From Callorhinus ursinus (Eukaryota; Chordata; Mammalia; Carnivora; Otariidae): a DNA stretch of 64,000 nucleotides. A program made the position numbers and the translations under genes. The notes beneath the pieces were generated by a model. The model was given only the letters and a program-made list of their open reading frames with translations. It made no database searches and had not been told where the DNA came from. The number at the start of each line of letters is the position of its first letter. Position 1 is the stretch's first letter. The stretch covers positions 17,509,407-17,573,406 of the forward strand of contig NW_020312827.1 of the NCBI RefSeq assembly GCF_003265705.1. Reading direction: 5' to 3'. Below are positions 1-11,770 of the stretch, piece by piece.

Positions 1-3000
1 GGGTCTATCCAACAAGAAGATCTAACAATTGTAAATATCTATGCCCCGAACATGGGAGCAGCCAATTATATAAGGCAATTAATAACAAAAGCAAAGAAAC
101 ACATTGACAACAATACAATAATAGTGGGGGACTTTAACACCCCCCTGACTGAAATGGACAGATCATCTAAGCAAAAGATCAACAAGGAAATAAAGACTTT
201 AAATGACACACTGGACCAAATGGACTTCACAGACATATTCAGAACATTCCATCCCAAAGCAACGGAATACACATTCTTCTCTAGTGCCCATGGAACATTC
301 TCCAGAATTGATCACATCCTAGGTCACAAATCAGGTCTCAATCGGTACCAAAAGATTGGGATCATTCCCTGCATATTTTCAGACCACAATGCTTTGAAAC
401 TAGAACTCAACCACAAAAGGAAAGTCGGAAAGAACTCAAATACATGGAGGCTAAAGAGCATCCTACTAAAGAATGAATGGGTCAACCAAGAAATTAAAGA
501 AGAATTAAAAAAATTCATGGAAACCAATGAAAATGAAAACACAACTGTTCAAAATCTTTGGGATACAGCAAAGGCAGTCCTGAGAGGAAAGTATATAGCA
601 ATACAAGCCTTTCTCAAGAAACAAGAAAGGTCTCAAATACACAACCTAACCCTACACCTAAAGGAGCTGGAGAAAGAACAGCAAATAAAGCCTAAACCCA
701 GCAGGAGGAGAGAAATCATAAAGATCGGAGCAGAAATCAATGAACTAGAAACCAAAAGAACAGTAGAACAGATCAACGAAACTAGGAGCTGGTTCTTTGA
801 AAGAATTAACAAGATTGATAAACCCCTGGCCAGACTGATCAAAAAGAAAAGAGAAATGACCCAAATCAACAAAATCATGAATGAAAGAGGAGAGATCACA
901 ACCAACACCAAAGAAATACAAACAATTATAAGAACATATTATGAGCAACTCTATGCCAGCAAATTAGATAACCTGGAAGAAATGGGTGCATTCCTAGAGA
1001 TGTATCAACTACCAAAATTGAACCAGGAAGAAATAGAAAACCTGAACAGACCTATAACCACTAAGGAAATTGAAACAGTCATCAAAAATCTCCCAAGAAA
1101 CAAAAGCCCAGGGCCAGATGGCTTCCCAGGGGAATTCTATCAGACATTTCAAGAAGAATTAATACCTATTCTCCTGAAACTGTTCCAAAAAATAGAAATG
1201 GAAGGGAAACTTCCAAACTCATTTTATGAGGCCAGCATTACCTTGATCCCAAAACCAGACAAAGACCCCATCAAAAAAGAGAATTACAGACCAATATCCT
1301 TGATGAACGTGGATGCAAAAATTCTCACCAAAATACTAGCCAATAGGATCCAACAGTACATTAAAAGGATTATTCACCACGACCAAGTGGGATTTATCCC
1401 TGGGCTGCAAGGCTGGTTCAACATCCGCAAATCAATCAACGTGATACAATACATTAACAAAAGAAAGAACAAGAATCATATGATCCTCTCAATAGATGCA
1501 GAAAAAGCATTTGACAAAGTACAGCATCCTTTCTTGATCAAAACTCTTCAGAGTATAGGGATAGAGGGTACATACCTCAATATCATAAAAGCCATCTATG
1601 AAAAACCTACAGCGAATATCATTCTCAATGGGGAAAGGCTGAGAGCCTTTCCCCTAAGGTCAGGAACGCGGCAGGGATGTCCACTCTCACCACTGCTATT
1701 CAACATAGTATTAGAAGTCCTAGCCACAGCAATCAGACAACAAAAAGAAATCAAAGGCATCCAAATCGGCAAAGAGGAAGTCAAACTCTCACTCTTTGCA
1801 GATGATATGATACTGTACGTGGAAAACCCAAAAGACTCCACCCCAAAACTGCTAGAACTCATACAGGAATTCAGTAAAGTAGCAGGATATAAAATCAATG
1901 CACAGAAATCAGTGGCATTCCTATACACCAACAACAAGACAGAAGAGAGACAAATCAAAGAGTCGATCCCATTCACAATTGCACCCAAAACCATTAGATA
2001 CCTAGGAATAAATCTAACCAAAGAGGCAAAGGATCTGTACTCAGAAAACTATAAAATACTCATGAAAGAAATTGAAGAAGACACAAAGAAATGGAAAAAC
2101 GTTCCATGCTCATGGATTGGGAGAATCAACATTGTGAAGATGTCAATGCTACCTAGAGCAATCTACACATTCAATGCAATCCCCATCAAAATACCATCCA
2201 CTTTTTTCAAAGAAATGGAACAAATAATCCTAAAATTTGTATGGAACCAGGAGAGACCCCGAATAGCCAGAGGAATACTGAAAAAGAAAAGCAAAGCTGG
2301 TGGCATCACAATTCCGGACTTCCAGCTCTATTACAAAGCTGTCATCATCAAGACAGTATGGTACTGGCACAAAAACAGACGCATAGATCAATGGAACAGA
2401 ATCGAGAGCCCAGAAATGGACCCTCAACTCTATGGTCAACTAATCTTTGACAAAGCAGGAAAGAATGCCCAATGGAAAAAAGACAGTCTCTTCAACAAAT
2501 GATGTTGGGAAAATTGGACAGCCACATGCAGAAGAATGAAACTGGACCATTTCCTTACACCTCACACAAAAATAGACTCCAAATGGTTGAAGGACCTAAA
2601 CGTGAGACAGGAGTCCATCCAAATCCTAAAGGAGAACACAGGTAGCAACCTTTTCGACCTTAGCCGCAGCAACTTCTTCCTAGAAACATCGCCAAAGGCA
2701 CGGGAAGCCAGGGCAAAAATGAACTATTGGGATTTCATCAAGATAAAAAGCTTTTGCACAGCAAAAGAAACAGTCCACAAAACCAAAAGACAACCGAGAA
2801 AATGGGAGAAAATATTTGCAAACGACATATCAGATAAAGGGCTAATATCCAAAATCTATAAAGAACTTATCAAACTCAACACCCAAAGAACAAATAATCC
2901 AATCAAGAAATGGGCAGAAGACATGAACAGACATTTCTCCAAAGAAGACATCCAAATGGCCAACAGGCACATGAAAAAGTGCTCAACATCGCTCGGCATC

Positions 3001-3516
3001 AGGGAAATCCAAATCAAAACCTCAGTGAGATACCACCTCACACCCGTCAGAATGGCTAAAATTAACAAGTCAGGAAACGACAGATGTTGGCGGGGATGTG
3101 GAGAAAGGGGAACCCTCCTACACTGTTGGTGGGAATGCAAGCTGGTGCAACCCCTCTGGAAAACAGTATGGAGGTTCCTCAAACAGTTGAAATTAGAGCT
3201 ACCGTTCGATCCAGCAATTGCACTACTGGGTATTTACCACAAAGATACAAATGTAGGGACCCGAAGGGGTACGTGTACCCCAATGTTTATAGCAGCAATG
3301 TCCACGATAGCCAAACTGTGGAAAGAGCCAAGATGCCCATCGACAGATGAATGGATAAAGAAGATGTGGTATATATACACAATGGAATATTATGCAGCCA
3401 TCAAAAGGAATGAGATCTTGCCATTTGCAACGACGTGGATGGAACTGGAGGGTGTTATGCTGAGTGAAATAAGTCAATCAGAGAAAGACATGTATCACAT
3501 GACCTCACTGATATGA
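1..3516 (+). pseudogene. L1 ORF2 (endonuclease / reverse transcriptase) with one nonsense codon
   Basis: ORF2 protein nicks target DNA and reverse-transcribes L1 and SINE RNA at the nick. The frame runs 1-3516 and is interrupted only by TGA at 2500-2502, where L1 relatives carry tryptophan (the conserved context is N-K-W-C-W-E-N-W), so a TGG-to-TGA change is the likely lesion. Numbering from the ATG at 52, the endonuclease metal-site motif GDFNTPL is at residues 26-32 and SDH at 110-112. The reverse transcriptase shows [11 protein letters not shown] with its catalytic Asp at 482, [12 protein letters not shown] just before position 550, and FADD at 582-585. After the stop the same frame continues through the Cys-rich segment (codons 3085-3138, C-x3-C-x7-H-C-x3-C) and ends MTSLI. 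The ATGs at 52 and 2536 are internal methionines, not true starts. Loss of the C-terminal third should abolish retrotransposition, although a truncated EN-RT protein could be made. Confidence 0.95.
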
Positions 3517-3969
3517 GGAATTCTTAATCTCAGGAAACAAACTGAGTGTTACTGGAGTGGTTGGGGGTGGGAGGGATGGGATGGCTGGGTGATAGACATT
3601 GGGGAGGGTATGTGCTACGGTGAGCGCTGTGAATTGTGCAAGACTGTTGAATCACAGATTCTGAAACAAATAACGCAACATATTTTAAGAAAAAAGGAAA
3701 AGAAGAAGATAACAGGAGAGGAAGAAAAGGGGAGTATGTCAGAGGGGGAGACGAACCATGAGAGATGATGGACTCTGAAAAACAAACTGAGGGTTCTAGA
3801 GGGTAGGGGGGTGGGGGGATGGGTTAGCCTGGTGATGGGTATTGAGGAGGGCACGTTCTGCATGGAGCACTGGGTGTTATGAACAAACAATGAATCATGG
3901 AACACTGCTTCAAAAACTAATGATGTAATATATGGTGATTAACATAACAATAAAAAATTTTAAAAAAAA
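3517..3969 (+). other. L1 3'UTR with two tandem related modules
   Basis: After the ORF2 stop come two paralogous G-rich units. Unit 1 (about 3525-3690) reads 'aaacaaactgagtgttac', a G-run, 'gtgatagacattggggaggg', then 'gcgctgtgaattgtgcaag'. Unit 2 (about 3768-3955) reads 'aaacaaactgagggttcta', a G-run, 'gtgatgggtattgaggaggg', then 'gagcactgggtgttatg' and the terminal 'taacataacaataaaa'. They are separated by an A/G-rich linker (about 3690-3765) that looks like a degraded poly(A). No coding frame is evident here. Confidence 0.8.
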
Positions 3970-4590
3970 GTTCATGTGAGGTACTTCAGACAAGACAGGG
4001 CTTTATGCAGACTTGGTGAACTGTTTATAAAGTAATAAACATGCTTTTATTTTTTGGTAAAGCAGAAGTAGTGACTTACCCGGTTTGTGTGTGTGTGTGT
4101 GTGTGTGTGTGCACACGTGCACACACACACACGCACATAAGCATTTGCTTCCTGTGGGAGCTGCAGCTTTCTTGGTAGATCCTCAGAATTAATTTTCCAG
4201 CATCAGTGGTTGTGATCATCAGTCATGTCAGGTTTACAGGCTTCTCTTATTTTATTTATTGGTTCAAGTTACACTATTTTTAAGGCTTTTATTTGTATTC
4301 ATAAGGAGAAGGCAGAGTGATTTAATTTAAAATGTTTTTATTTTTATAAAGTCTAAAAATTATAATGTTTTACTTCAAATATCACTTCATGTCTACAGAT
4401 TAGGAAGTACTTTTTAAATATTAGAAAGATACAATATAGCCATCACAGACCTTGAAATTTTCATACTAGAAATATCACATACCGTATATTTTATCCTCTC
4501 AAAATAGACTGAACAATCTAGGCTTTTTCTTTTTTTTTCCAAAAGTGAAGTTTAAACTCATTTTGGTTCTAATCTGTTTTATTTTTATAC
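3970..4590. other. Intergenic sequence with a (GT)n/(CA)n microsatellite
   Basis: No gene is seen. The notable part is a dinucleotide tract: GT repeats from about 4086 to 4110, then a 'gcacacgtgcac' junction and CA repeats to about 4133. The GT and CA arms can pair with each other. The rest is AT-rich unique-looking sequence. Confidence 0.7.
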
Positions 4591-6525
4591 ATCTTAACTT
4601 AAAAATTTCTTCCTAATAATGCAAGGGAAAGAAAATAGTCATTTTGACAAATGGTGCTAAAGCCAATGGGTATCCATATGCTAAGTGGAAGCTAGATCTG
4701 AGCAGTGGAAGGAACGCCCCAAAGCAGAGTCCCAAGTCCTTGAGGTGGAAATGATAGTGACCTGAGCTGGAAGCAAGGGTAGTGATAACGAGGTTACGTG
4801 ATAGAAGCCAGGGAGACAGTGGGGCACAACATCCTGACCTTGTGACATCCCAGAACATGGGGCTGGCAGATCAAGAGCCACAGGTACAGAGCATGCTCTC
4901 TCCTCATCCACCTCTGCCCCAGGGTAACCCCTAGACTCATTATAATGCATTTGCATCGAGGTTAAAGCCCCCAACCACACACCCCACAGGAGAAAGGCTG
5001 TCGCTTGTTCTGGCACAAACCTTGTAAGGTCAAAAATTCTCCATCCCAACCTGTGGGAGGAGGCCCCCAAATGATTGGAAGCAGCCTCCATTAGAGACCA
5101 CCCCCACTTTAATCACAGCCCCTCCCAGCCCAGAGAGACCACAACAAATAGCCAATCTTAAAACAACCTAGGGCTGATTCTACCTCCTTGAACCTGCCCT
5201 ATCTCCCACCTTGAGAATGTACTTTGGGTTTAATAAATGCTTTGTGCTTGCTGCTTTCCTTCCGGCTGTGTTTATCCCAGCGGGGATTCTCACATATATC
5301 TTTTCATGGGGAATCCAAGATCAGAGACCTCCATTCATGCAATGCAGACGCTCCCACTGGTAACACATGCACAAACAAAAAGTAAAACTAAATCCATACC
5401 TCACACTGTATAAAAAAGTAATTTAATGGCTCAAAGACATAAATATAAAATTATAAAACTTCTAATAAAAAACATGGGAGAAAACCCTTGGGATTTTGAG
5501 TAAAGCAAAGATTTCTTAGATATTACAACAAATCCAGGTCTATAAAAAAACAGACCATCAAAATTAAAAACTTCTGTTCTTTAAGAAACACTGTTAAGTG
5601 GATAAAAAGACAAGCCATAGATTAGGAGAAAATATTTGCAAATCACAGATCTGTTGTAAGAGTTGTATGCAGAATACATAACAAACTTCTAAAACATAAT
5701 AAGAAAACAAATAACCCAATTCTAAAAAAATGGATAAAAGGCTTATACAGACATTCCACCAAAGAATACATGTAGATGGCAAATATGCCCATAGCAAGAG
5801 GTTCAACATAATTTGTTACTATGGAGATGCAAATTAAAACCACAATGAGCTACCAATATGTGTGTGGTATTAAAATGGCTTAAATTAAAAGGATTGACCA
5901 TACCAAGTATTGGTGAGAATGTGGATGTATTAGGACTCTCATACACTGCTCATGGGAATGGAAAATGATACAGTTTTGAAAATTATTTGGAAGTTTCTTA
6001 AAAATTTACACTCACACCTGCCATTTTAATCATCCATTCTACTCCTAGGTATTTACCCAAGAGAAAAGAAAACACATAGCCAAACAATGACATATACAAA
6101 TATTTATAGTGGCTTTATTTGTAATAGCTCAAGGCTGGAAACAACCCAAATGTTTGTCAACTGATGAATGGATACAGAAACCTGCATATCCATACAATAT
6201 AATACTATCTGCATTAAAAGGAATGAACTATTGATTCATACTCCAGCATAAATGAATCTCAAAATAATTATGTTGAATGAAAAAAGACAGATAAAAAGAA
6301 TACTTACTATATCCTTGATTTGTGTATAATTCAAGAAAATGAAACAAATATTAACAGAAAGTAAATCAGTGGTTGTCTGAAAGATTACAAATAAACATGA
6401 GGAAACTTTTTGGAGTGATGGGTCATTATTTTGATTACAGTGATGATTTCAAACTCACAAAATCACAAAATCTAATAGATGCAATTTAGGTATGTCAATT
6501 GTACCACAATAGAGTTGTTTAGTCT
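4590..6525 (+). mobile_element. Old LINE-1 fragment split by an LTR-like insert
   Basis: Degraded L1 ORF2 3' sequence on the plus strand. The first piece (about 4590-4684) contains 'gacaaatggtgct' and 'tatccatatgc'. The frame-broken continuation (about 5365-6525) contains the familiar C-terminal landmarks 'ggagaaaatatttgcaaat', 'gcaaattaaaaccacaatg', 'gaatgtggatgtattagg' and 'ctgatgaatggataca'. Many stops and indels indicate an ancient copy. The material from about 4685 to 5365 does not belong to it. Confidence 0.85.
4685..5365 (+). mobile_element. LTR-like insert (probable solo LTR) inside the old L1
   Basis: This block interrupts the old L1 between 'tatccatatgc' and 'aaactaaatccatacctcac', which are adjacent in L1 relatives. 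It is GC-richer than its surroundings. Its 3' part resembles a U3-R-U5 layout: 'ttgagaatgtactttggg', then an AATAAA near 5232 followed by 'tgctttgtgcttgctgctttcc', and 'ccagcggggattctcac'. I cannot assign a family, find clean TG...CA ends or a certain target duplication, so the edges are approximate. No retroviral gene is present. Confidence 0.55.
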
Positions 6526-7975
6526 CTGAGCTTCTCAGATTCTAAAAGTGGCTTTATTCTAAGAGAATAAACCCACACTATATATTTATTCATATAAATA
6601 TTTGTCACATCCATGATACATATCTGTATATATGTATGTGTGTATTATATCTATTATGTATATATATAGTTATATAGTTATATATATGTGTGTATTATAT
6701 CTATTATGTATATATAGTTGTGCTATATATATATAGTTATATATAGTTATATATATATATATAAACTTGATATTTTTAAAAATTCTAAAAATAGCACAGT
6801 GACTAAGGCTTCTAACCACATGTGGGCTATTTCTCTCCTTTCCTTCTTTCTCTAGGAGAAAAAAAATGCTCTAAGGCCAGAATCATGAACTTTGGAAAAA
6901 ACCCTTACCTTATCCACTATGTGTGCCACTATCAGAGAAGTTTCATACCAATATGAGGTTACTGGTGTTAGACTGGCTGCAGGATAGCCGTGAACTGGAA
7001 TTCAGTTTTGCAACCCTCCCAGGTATAGCACCTAGTAGTACTATCTTGCTTCTTTGATTCTACAGTGCTGTAAATTTTATTCTGACTTTCTATGGTTAAA
7101 CAAGTGTAAAATGATGGTGATGTAACAAAATCTGAAAATTAAAGATTTTGCCAATGCATACAACATAAAATTTTTATGAAGGAAACTGAATGAAATTTTA
7201 CTGATTTTTTTTTAAAAACATTTACAAGAATTAGATCAATTCAGTTTCATGAATGGCTCTTAATCAGAAGTGCCCATCAAGTTTATAGGTGGAGCTTTTT
7301 CAAAATGCACATGCCTGAACCACCATTTCACACCCATTGATTTGAGAAAAGGAAGACAAAACCTGGAAGAGTCCCAAAAGTCATTTTGATATGAACTGCC
7401 AGTGGCAAACATTGATTTAGAAGAAAGAAATTAAAACGAAATGTATCTCTATGAAGGTCTACAGTGATCTCATCAGCTCCCATTCTGACATTAAAATAAA
7501 TAGCATAACCTTGGCCATGGGGCAGATTATGCTCCAGTTGATCCAAAACTATTTAGTGTATTGACAAAGTTGTATCTCAGCCAGGTGGGAGGGAAGGTGT
7601 AAACTATAAAAATGCCTTAGATAGAAGACAATTTCACCATGACTGTGTTTTTGCAGAGTCCCAGAAGCCAGATATCATGGATTTAAGTATTTGAGTATTG
7701 CGTATTGATTTCAAGGAAATTTCAGTTCTTATACACACCAGGGAATCATTGGGTTAGGTTAATTTGAATCTGTTAAGCTCTGATATAAACACATTGCTCT
7801 CAACCCTCAATAGCCCTGGAGTTGTGGACCTGTACAATTGCATTGATTGGTCTAATGCAGAGATGTAGTAGACAATTTTAGAGCTTGAGAGTATTTAATA
7901 TGTCTTCTCTGTAAAAACGATAATCTGAACACAAAGATCTATGGTAAACATTTTATTTTAAATATACTTTTCCTT
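6526..7975. other. Repeat-poor intergenic sequence with a TA-rich tract
   Basis: No gene is visible. From about 6625 to 6770 there is a (TA)n-rich microsatellite containing an imperfect duplication of the block 'gtgtgtattatatctattat' (copies near 6638 and 6688). The remainder looks like single-copy DNA. Confidence 0.6.
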
Positions 7976-8110
7976 ATGATGTTCACAACAGCCCTGTGAG
8001 GTATTATTATCCCATTTTATACCTGAGAACACTGAAGCATAGGGAAGACCAAGATCTTGCCAAAGGGAACACACCTTTGAGGAGGCAGGGCCAGGTTTTC
8101 AGTCCACATC
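7975..8110 (-). repeat. MIR SINE fragment
   Basis: The text 'cacaacagccctgtgaggta', 'cccattttatacctgag' and 'aagatcttgccaaaggg' is the reverse complement of the core of the mammalian-wide interspersed repeat (tRNA-derived, inactive). It is short and diverged. Confidence 0.75.
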
Positions 8111-8331
8111 TGTTCAATGTCAAACCTCTACCAGTTTTGCTTGAAGTTTGAGAACTACTTGGCAGCAATCCTGAGTTTACAGCTCAGGTCTCTTGATTCC
8201 AAAATTTTGGAATCTGAAGGTGGTTCAAGGCTTTTTTCCTCTTAGGTTGGCCCTGGTCTGTTGTGCTTTGGGGAAGCTGTAGGAGAGTCCTATGGCTCTT
8301 TGAAACCTATGTATTTACTTAGCTAAAGGAT

Positions 8332-8385
8332 GCCCAGGAATTCCGACACTCTGAATCTGAATCTTTCTTCTAGGAATTCCTGGGC
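8332..8385. repeat. 13-bp perfect inverted repeat
   Basis: GCCCAGGAATTCC (8332-8344) and GGAATTCCTGGGC (8373-8385) are exact reverse complements around a 28-base loop. Immediately after the right arm the motif 'gggctata' is repeated (8382-8389 and 8393-8400). No known element was recognised here. Confidence 0.8.
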
Positions 8386-8633
8386 TATAACAGGGCTATA
8401 AAGGGCTCTCAAGATGAAACTCAGGTGATGTTTAAAGAGGAGACAAGAATGGCTCTATCTTAACATTTGAAGGGACTTTGAGGAAGAAGAAATATAATAG
8501 GGCAACTCTTCCCCCATTGCTTCCATACAAAGTATTGTAATAAGAGTTTAACTCAGATGTAGCAATCATCACCATCATCATCATCCTGCATTTTGAACAT
8601 CTGGCAATGCCATGTTTTATTTATGAATATTTG

Positions 8634-9066
8634 TAATGGTTCATTTTATGTGTCAACCTGACTGGTCATGGGGTGCCCAGATTCAACACTATTTCTAGGT
8701 CTGTCTGTGAAGGTTTCTGGATGGGATTAGCATTTGAATTGATGGACTTCATAAAGTAGAATCCCCTTCCCAATGTGGGTGTTTGTCATCCAATCCACTG
8801 AAGGACTGGAAAAAACGAAAGGCAGAGGAAGGAAAAATTCCTCACTGCTTTTTTTTTTTAACTTGCTTCTGAGCTAATTTCATCTCTTCTCTGATCCTTG
8901 GACAGTAACTTACACCATCAGAGTTCCTGATTCTCAGGCCTTTGGACTCAAACTGAATTACACAACCAGCTTTCCTGGGTCAGTTTGTAAACAGCAGATC
9001 TTGGGGCTTCTCAGCCTCCATAATTGTGTGGGCCAATTCTTCATAATAAATCCACAAAATATATAT
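8634..9066 (+). repeat. Ancient interspersed repeat, family A (unnamed), copy 1
   Basis: It begins 'ggttcattttatgtgtcaac' and passes through 'gggattagcatttgaatt', 'cccaatgtgggtgtttgtc', 'caaactgaattacacaacc' and 'cagcctccataattgtgtg', ending with AATAAA and a short TA tract. Two shorter relatives occur at 27798-28210 and 33931-34150. The AATAAA end suggests an LTR or LTR-like element; I do not recall a family name with certainty. Confidence 0.65.
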
Positions 9067-9715
9067 TTTTAGTTATTTCCTTGTGATTGCAAAACATTGC
9101 CTGATTTCCTTGAGGAAAATGTAGCTAACTCTAAAGGTCAGGAGTTAAATGATTTTGTAGATTCATGACTAAGAGTCACCTCATTGCTGGTATGAGAACT
9201 CTAAGGACAAACTCGTTCTTTAAACTACAATAAAATGTGGTCTAAAGATGTCATTTATTTCTCACTGCTCTGATTAATTGCTCATATGGATAGCTGATTA
9301 CTACATTGTCCGAAATATTAATCAGGAGCCAGTTAAACAATACCTCTGATTTGGTTTAGGAGCAGTTGGCCAAGAATGAGACAAAAAATGTGTCAAATAC
9401 CTACTGGTAACCAAACTCCTATGATCACTGCTGAAATTTCATCAGAGTTTGTTTTGACATTGTCCCAAAAATCAGATTTCTGGAACTTAAGGAAATCAGG
9501 GTATTTAATTTAGCAAGATCTGTATTGTGTGCCAAAATAGTTGACATTCTGTATTCTATGGCAAGGAGAAGTCTCCTGTAAAGACTAGATCATTTCTAGG
9601 GGCAGATTATGTGAAAAAATTCAGGTAAAAAGGATGAGGTGAAAAATAGCAATTTTTTCAGTTGCTTCAATGACAGCAAAATCCTCCTAGGCGGACCATG
9701 GCTTGCCTCCTGTTT
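9067..9715. other. Unique-looking intergenic sequence
   Basis: No gene, RNA or recognisable repeat is seen. Open frames are short and uncharacteristic. Confidence 0.5.
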
Positions 9716-10200
9716 CAGTTATAAATTGCTATGTATAAAAACAATACAAAATGTAGTAGCATAAAACAACACATTATTTCTCAGAAGACTTTGGGTTGGC
9801 TAGGCAGTTCTTCTGCTGTCTCCACACCACCCTTCGTAGGTTACTTGTGTGTTGACTTTGAGCTAGTGGGTCTGTTGAGGACTTGACTCAGCTACAGTGA
9901 CAGGATGGTTACATATCTCCCTCACTGTTGTTTCAATGTCTTTCTTTGCACATGGTCACTCACTATTCAGGAGACTAGACCAGGCATCTAACATAGTGGC
10001 TAGGTTCCAAAAGGTAGTATCCCAAAATAATTAGACCACTAGATGTTCTGTTTGCATCACACATTATAATGTCCCATTGACCAAGGCAAGTCACATGGCC
10101 AAAGCAACAGTCAGTGTGGAAGGAAATTATACAGGGGGTGAATAATAGGAAGCATCGTTCACTGTAGCCCACCATATACCAGTCTAACATACCTCCTGAG
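9715..10200. repeat. Ancient interspersed repeat, family B (unnamed), copy 1
   Basis: Hallmarks are 'gtagcataaaacaacac', 'ggttggctaggcagttcttc', 'caggagactagaccaggc', and 'ccattgaccaaggcaagtc' with 'cacatggcc'. A diverged relative with the same order of landmarks lies at about 46920-47330. The family was not identified. Confidence 0.55.
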
Positions 10201-10400
10201 CGGGAGTTCTCTGGACCTTAGGCCAGACACTAAATCTTTTTGGCATCAGTTTCTTCTTATGTAATATAGGTTTAAACATAGCATCTCTTTTGATGTCATA
10301 AAAAGTGGTTTAGTAGATATAGTATGTGGAATAGTACCTGGCACATAGTAAGAGCTGTAAAAGGCTTTGTCATTACTATCATCATCATCATATTTATTGT
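10200..10400 (+). repeat. MIR SINE fragment
   Basis: Landmarks in order are 'tcagtttcttcttatgtaat', 'agtacctggcacatagtaag' and 'gctgtaaaaggctttg', which correspond to the 3' half of MIR on the plus strand. A short ATC-rich run follows. Confidence 0.75.
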
Positions 10401-11770
10401 TGCTGCATTTTTGTGCAATATTTTTACCCTGTTCTAATGTTATATTATACATTAGTTTATCTGTAATGTTTCTAACTCCTGAGAACATGATTCTATCTTG
10501 AAGGAGATGACTCTCTGAATAAGATGGTGCACAAAAATACAGAATTCTAGTACAAACTGCTTTAAGAGGGATTGGAAAGAGGTGCTTTAGGAAGAGGCAA
10601 AGGTACATTTTCTCAACTTGTCCTATTTAAAATTTTACAACTATTATAAAATAATGCACATTTATGTTATGCAACATTTTAACACACAATCATAGAAACC
10701 AATTCTAAATATGTCTAAACAAGCATGACGATTTTAAGCTCATTATCAATAACTTCACCCTTTTACTTAATATGTTAAATTTTTTATGGTTCATAGTTCA
10801 ACATTTCAGTGTATTGGAATGAAGTTTCTTTTTCATTCTGAGTAAAGGTCTAGAACTAAGGAAACAGAGATGACAGTGCCACTGACAACTAAGCAATTCT
10901 ACTGTATCAGTACCATTAAAATCTCCTTACAGTATTCCAGAGAGCAGTTCTGTTCTCCATGTTCTCCAATGTGACACAGTCTGGTCTCCATAGAAGGAAA
11001 TAATAAAAATAAGAGTGCACATGTATTCAATCTTGTCATGTTCAGGCTTTATACTTTGAGCTCTACATGTGATTCTTGTTGAGAATTCTCTGCCCTGGGT
11101 TGTGGTCTTTTTTTGCAGCTGATTGTAGTACATTATGTCGGTATTCACAAATCTTTCACTCTCTTCTCCTTATCATGGATCATGTATTCTTACCCAAGTC
11201 CATTCATGTTGGGCTCAGCCCTGTGAAATACTTTGGCCAAAAGGAATGTGAGTGAACACAGCACACACTTCATCCCAGCAGGTGTACTGTCACTGTCACC
11301 TTGTGGTTGCCCTCCTCCCTTGCTCCTTCCCTCTGCAATGAGAATGGGACTCTACCAGATCAAGGCTGCTCCTTCAGCTTGAATCTCAGAAAGAGTAGAT
11401 TTGTGCCAGTTGCCTGGCACTGACTTGCAGCTTAGAATTGTATCAGCTCTTTTCCACCCTCATAATACTAGCAAGAAAATAAATAGCTGTAGTTGAATCC
11501 TTTAAAACTTAGGAGTTGTTCATTAGCACCATTACTTAAGTTGAGGTTGGAATGTTTAGCTCCCCTGAGTAGATTATTTAAAACCAAACCATGATCTGGG
11601 CTGTACCTCTTTGAACAATGGTACTGAGTTGTAGCAGTTTTGATTTTTCTCCCTCGTAACTGGAGAGAAAAGGATCTACCCTAGCCTAGCACAGTCCCTC
11701 TCTCATGAGAGCATATCCAGAATAAGGAATTTTTACAACTCACTTCTAAGGAGACAACCCATTTTTTTCT
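10400..11770. other. Intergenic sequence, mostly unique
   Basis: No gene is supported. A 120-codon minus-strand frame at 10246-10608 overlaps the MIR and has no recognisable domain. Around 11190-11480 the words 'ggctcagccctgtgaaatac' and 'tttggccaaaaggaatgtg' resemble the start of an ancient LTR-like repeat. Confidence 0.5.

Larger units (their letters stand above)
1..3969 (+). mobile_element. Young LINE-1 (carnivore L1), 5' part outside window
   Basis: This is an autonomous non-LTR retrotransposon, here its 3' two thirds. The reading frame is already open at base 1 inside the endonuclease domain, so the 5'UTR, ORF1 and the first roughly 110 codons of ORF2 lie to the left of the window. ORF2 ends at 3516. 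It is followed by a G-rich 3'UTR, an AATAAA at 3949-3954 and a short A-rich tail ending near 3969. Apart from one nonsense codon, more than 1,170 codons lack frameshifts, which implies a recent insertion. The right flank begins 'ttcatgtgagg'; the matching left target duplication cannot be seen. Confidence 0.96.

Noticed and set aside
4681..5091. 136-codon minus-strand frame
   Set aside because: Entirely inside the LTR-like insert, antisense to its presumed transcription, no domain.
10246..10608. 120-codon minus-strand frame
   Set aside because: Overlaps an MIR fragment and a trinucleotide run; no domain and no coding-like composition.
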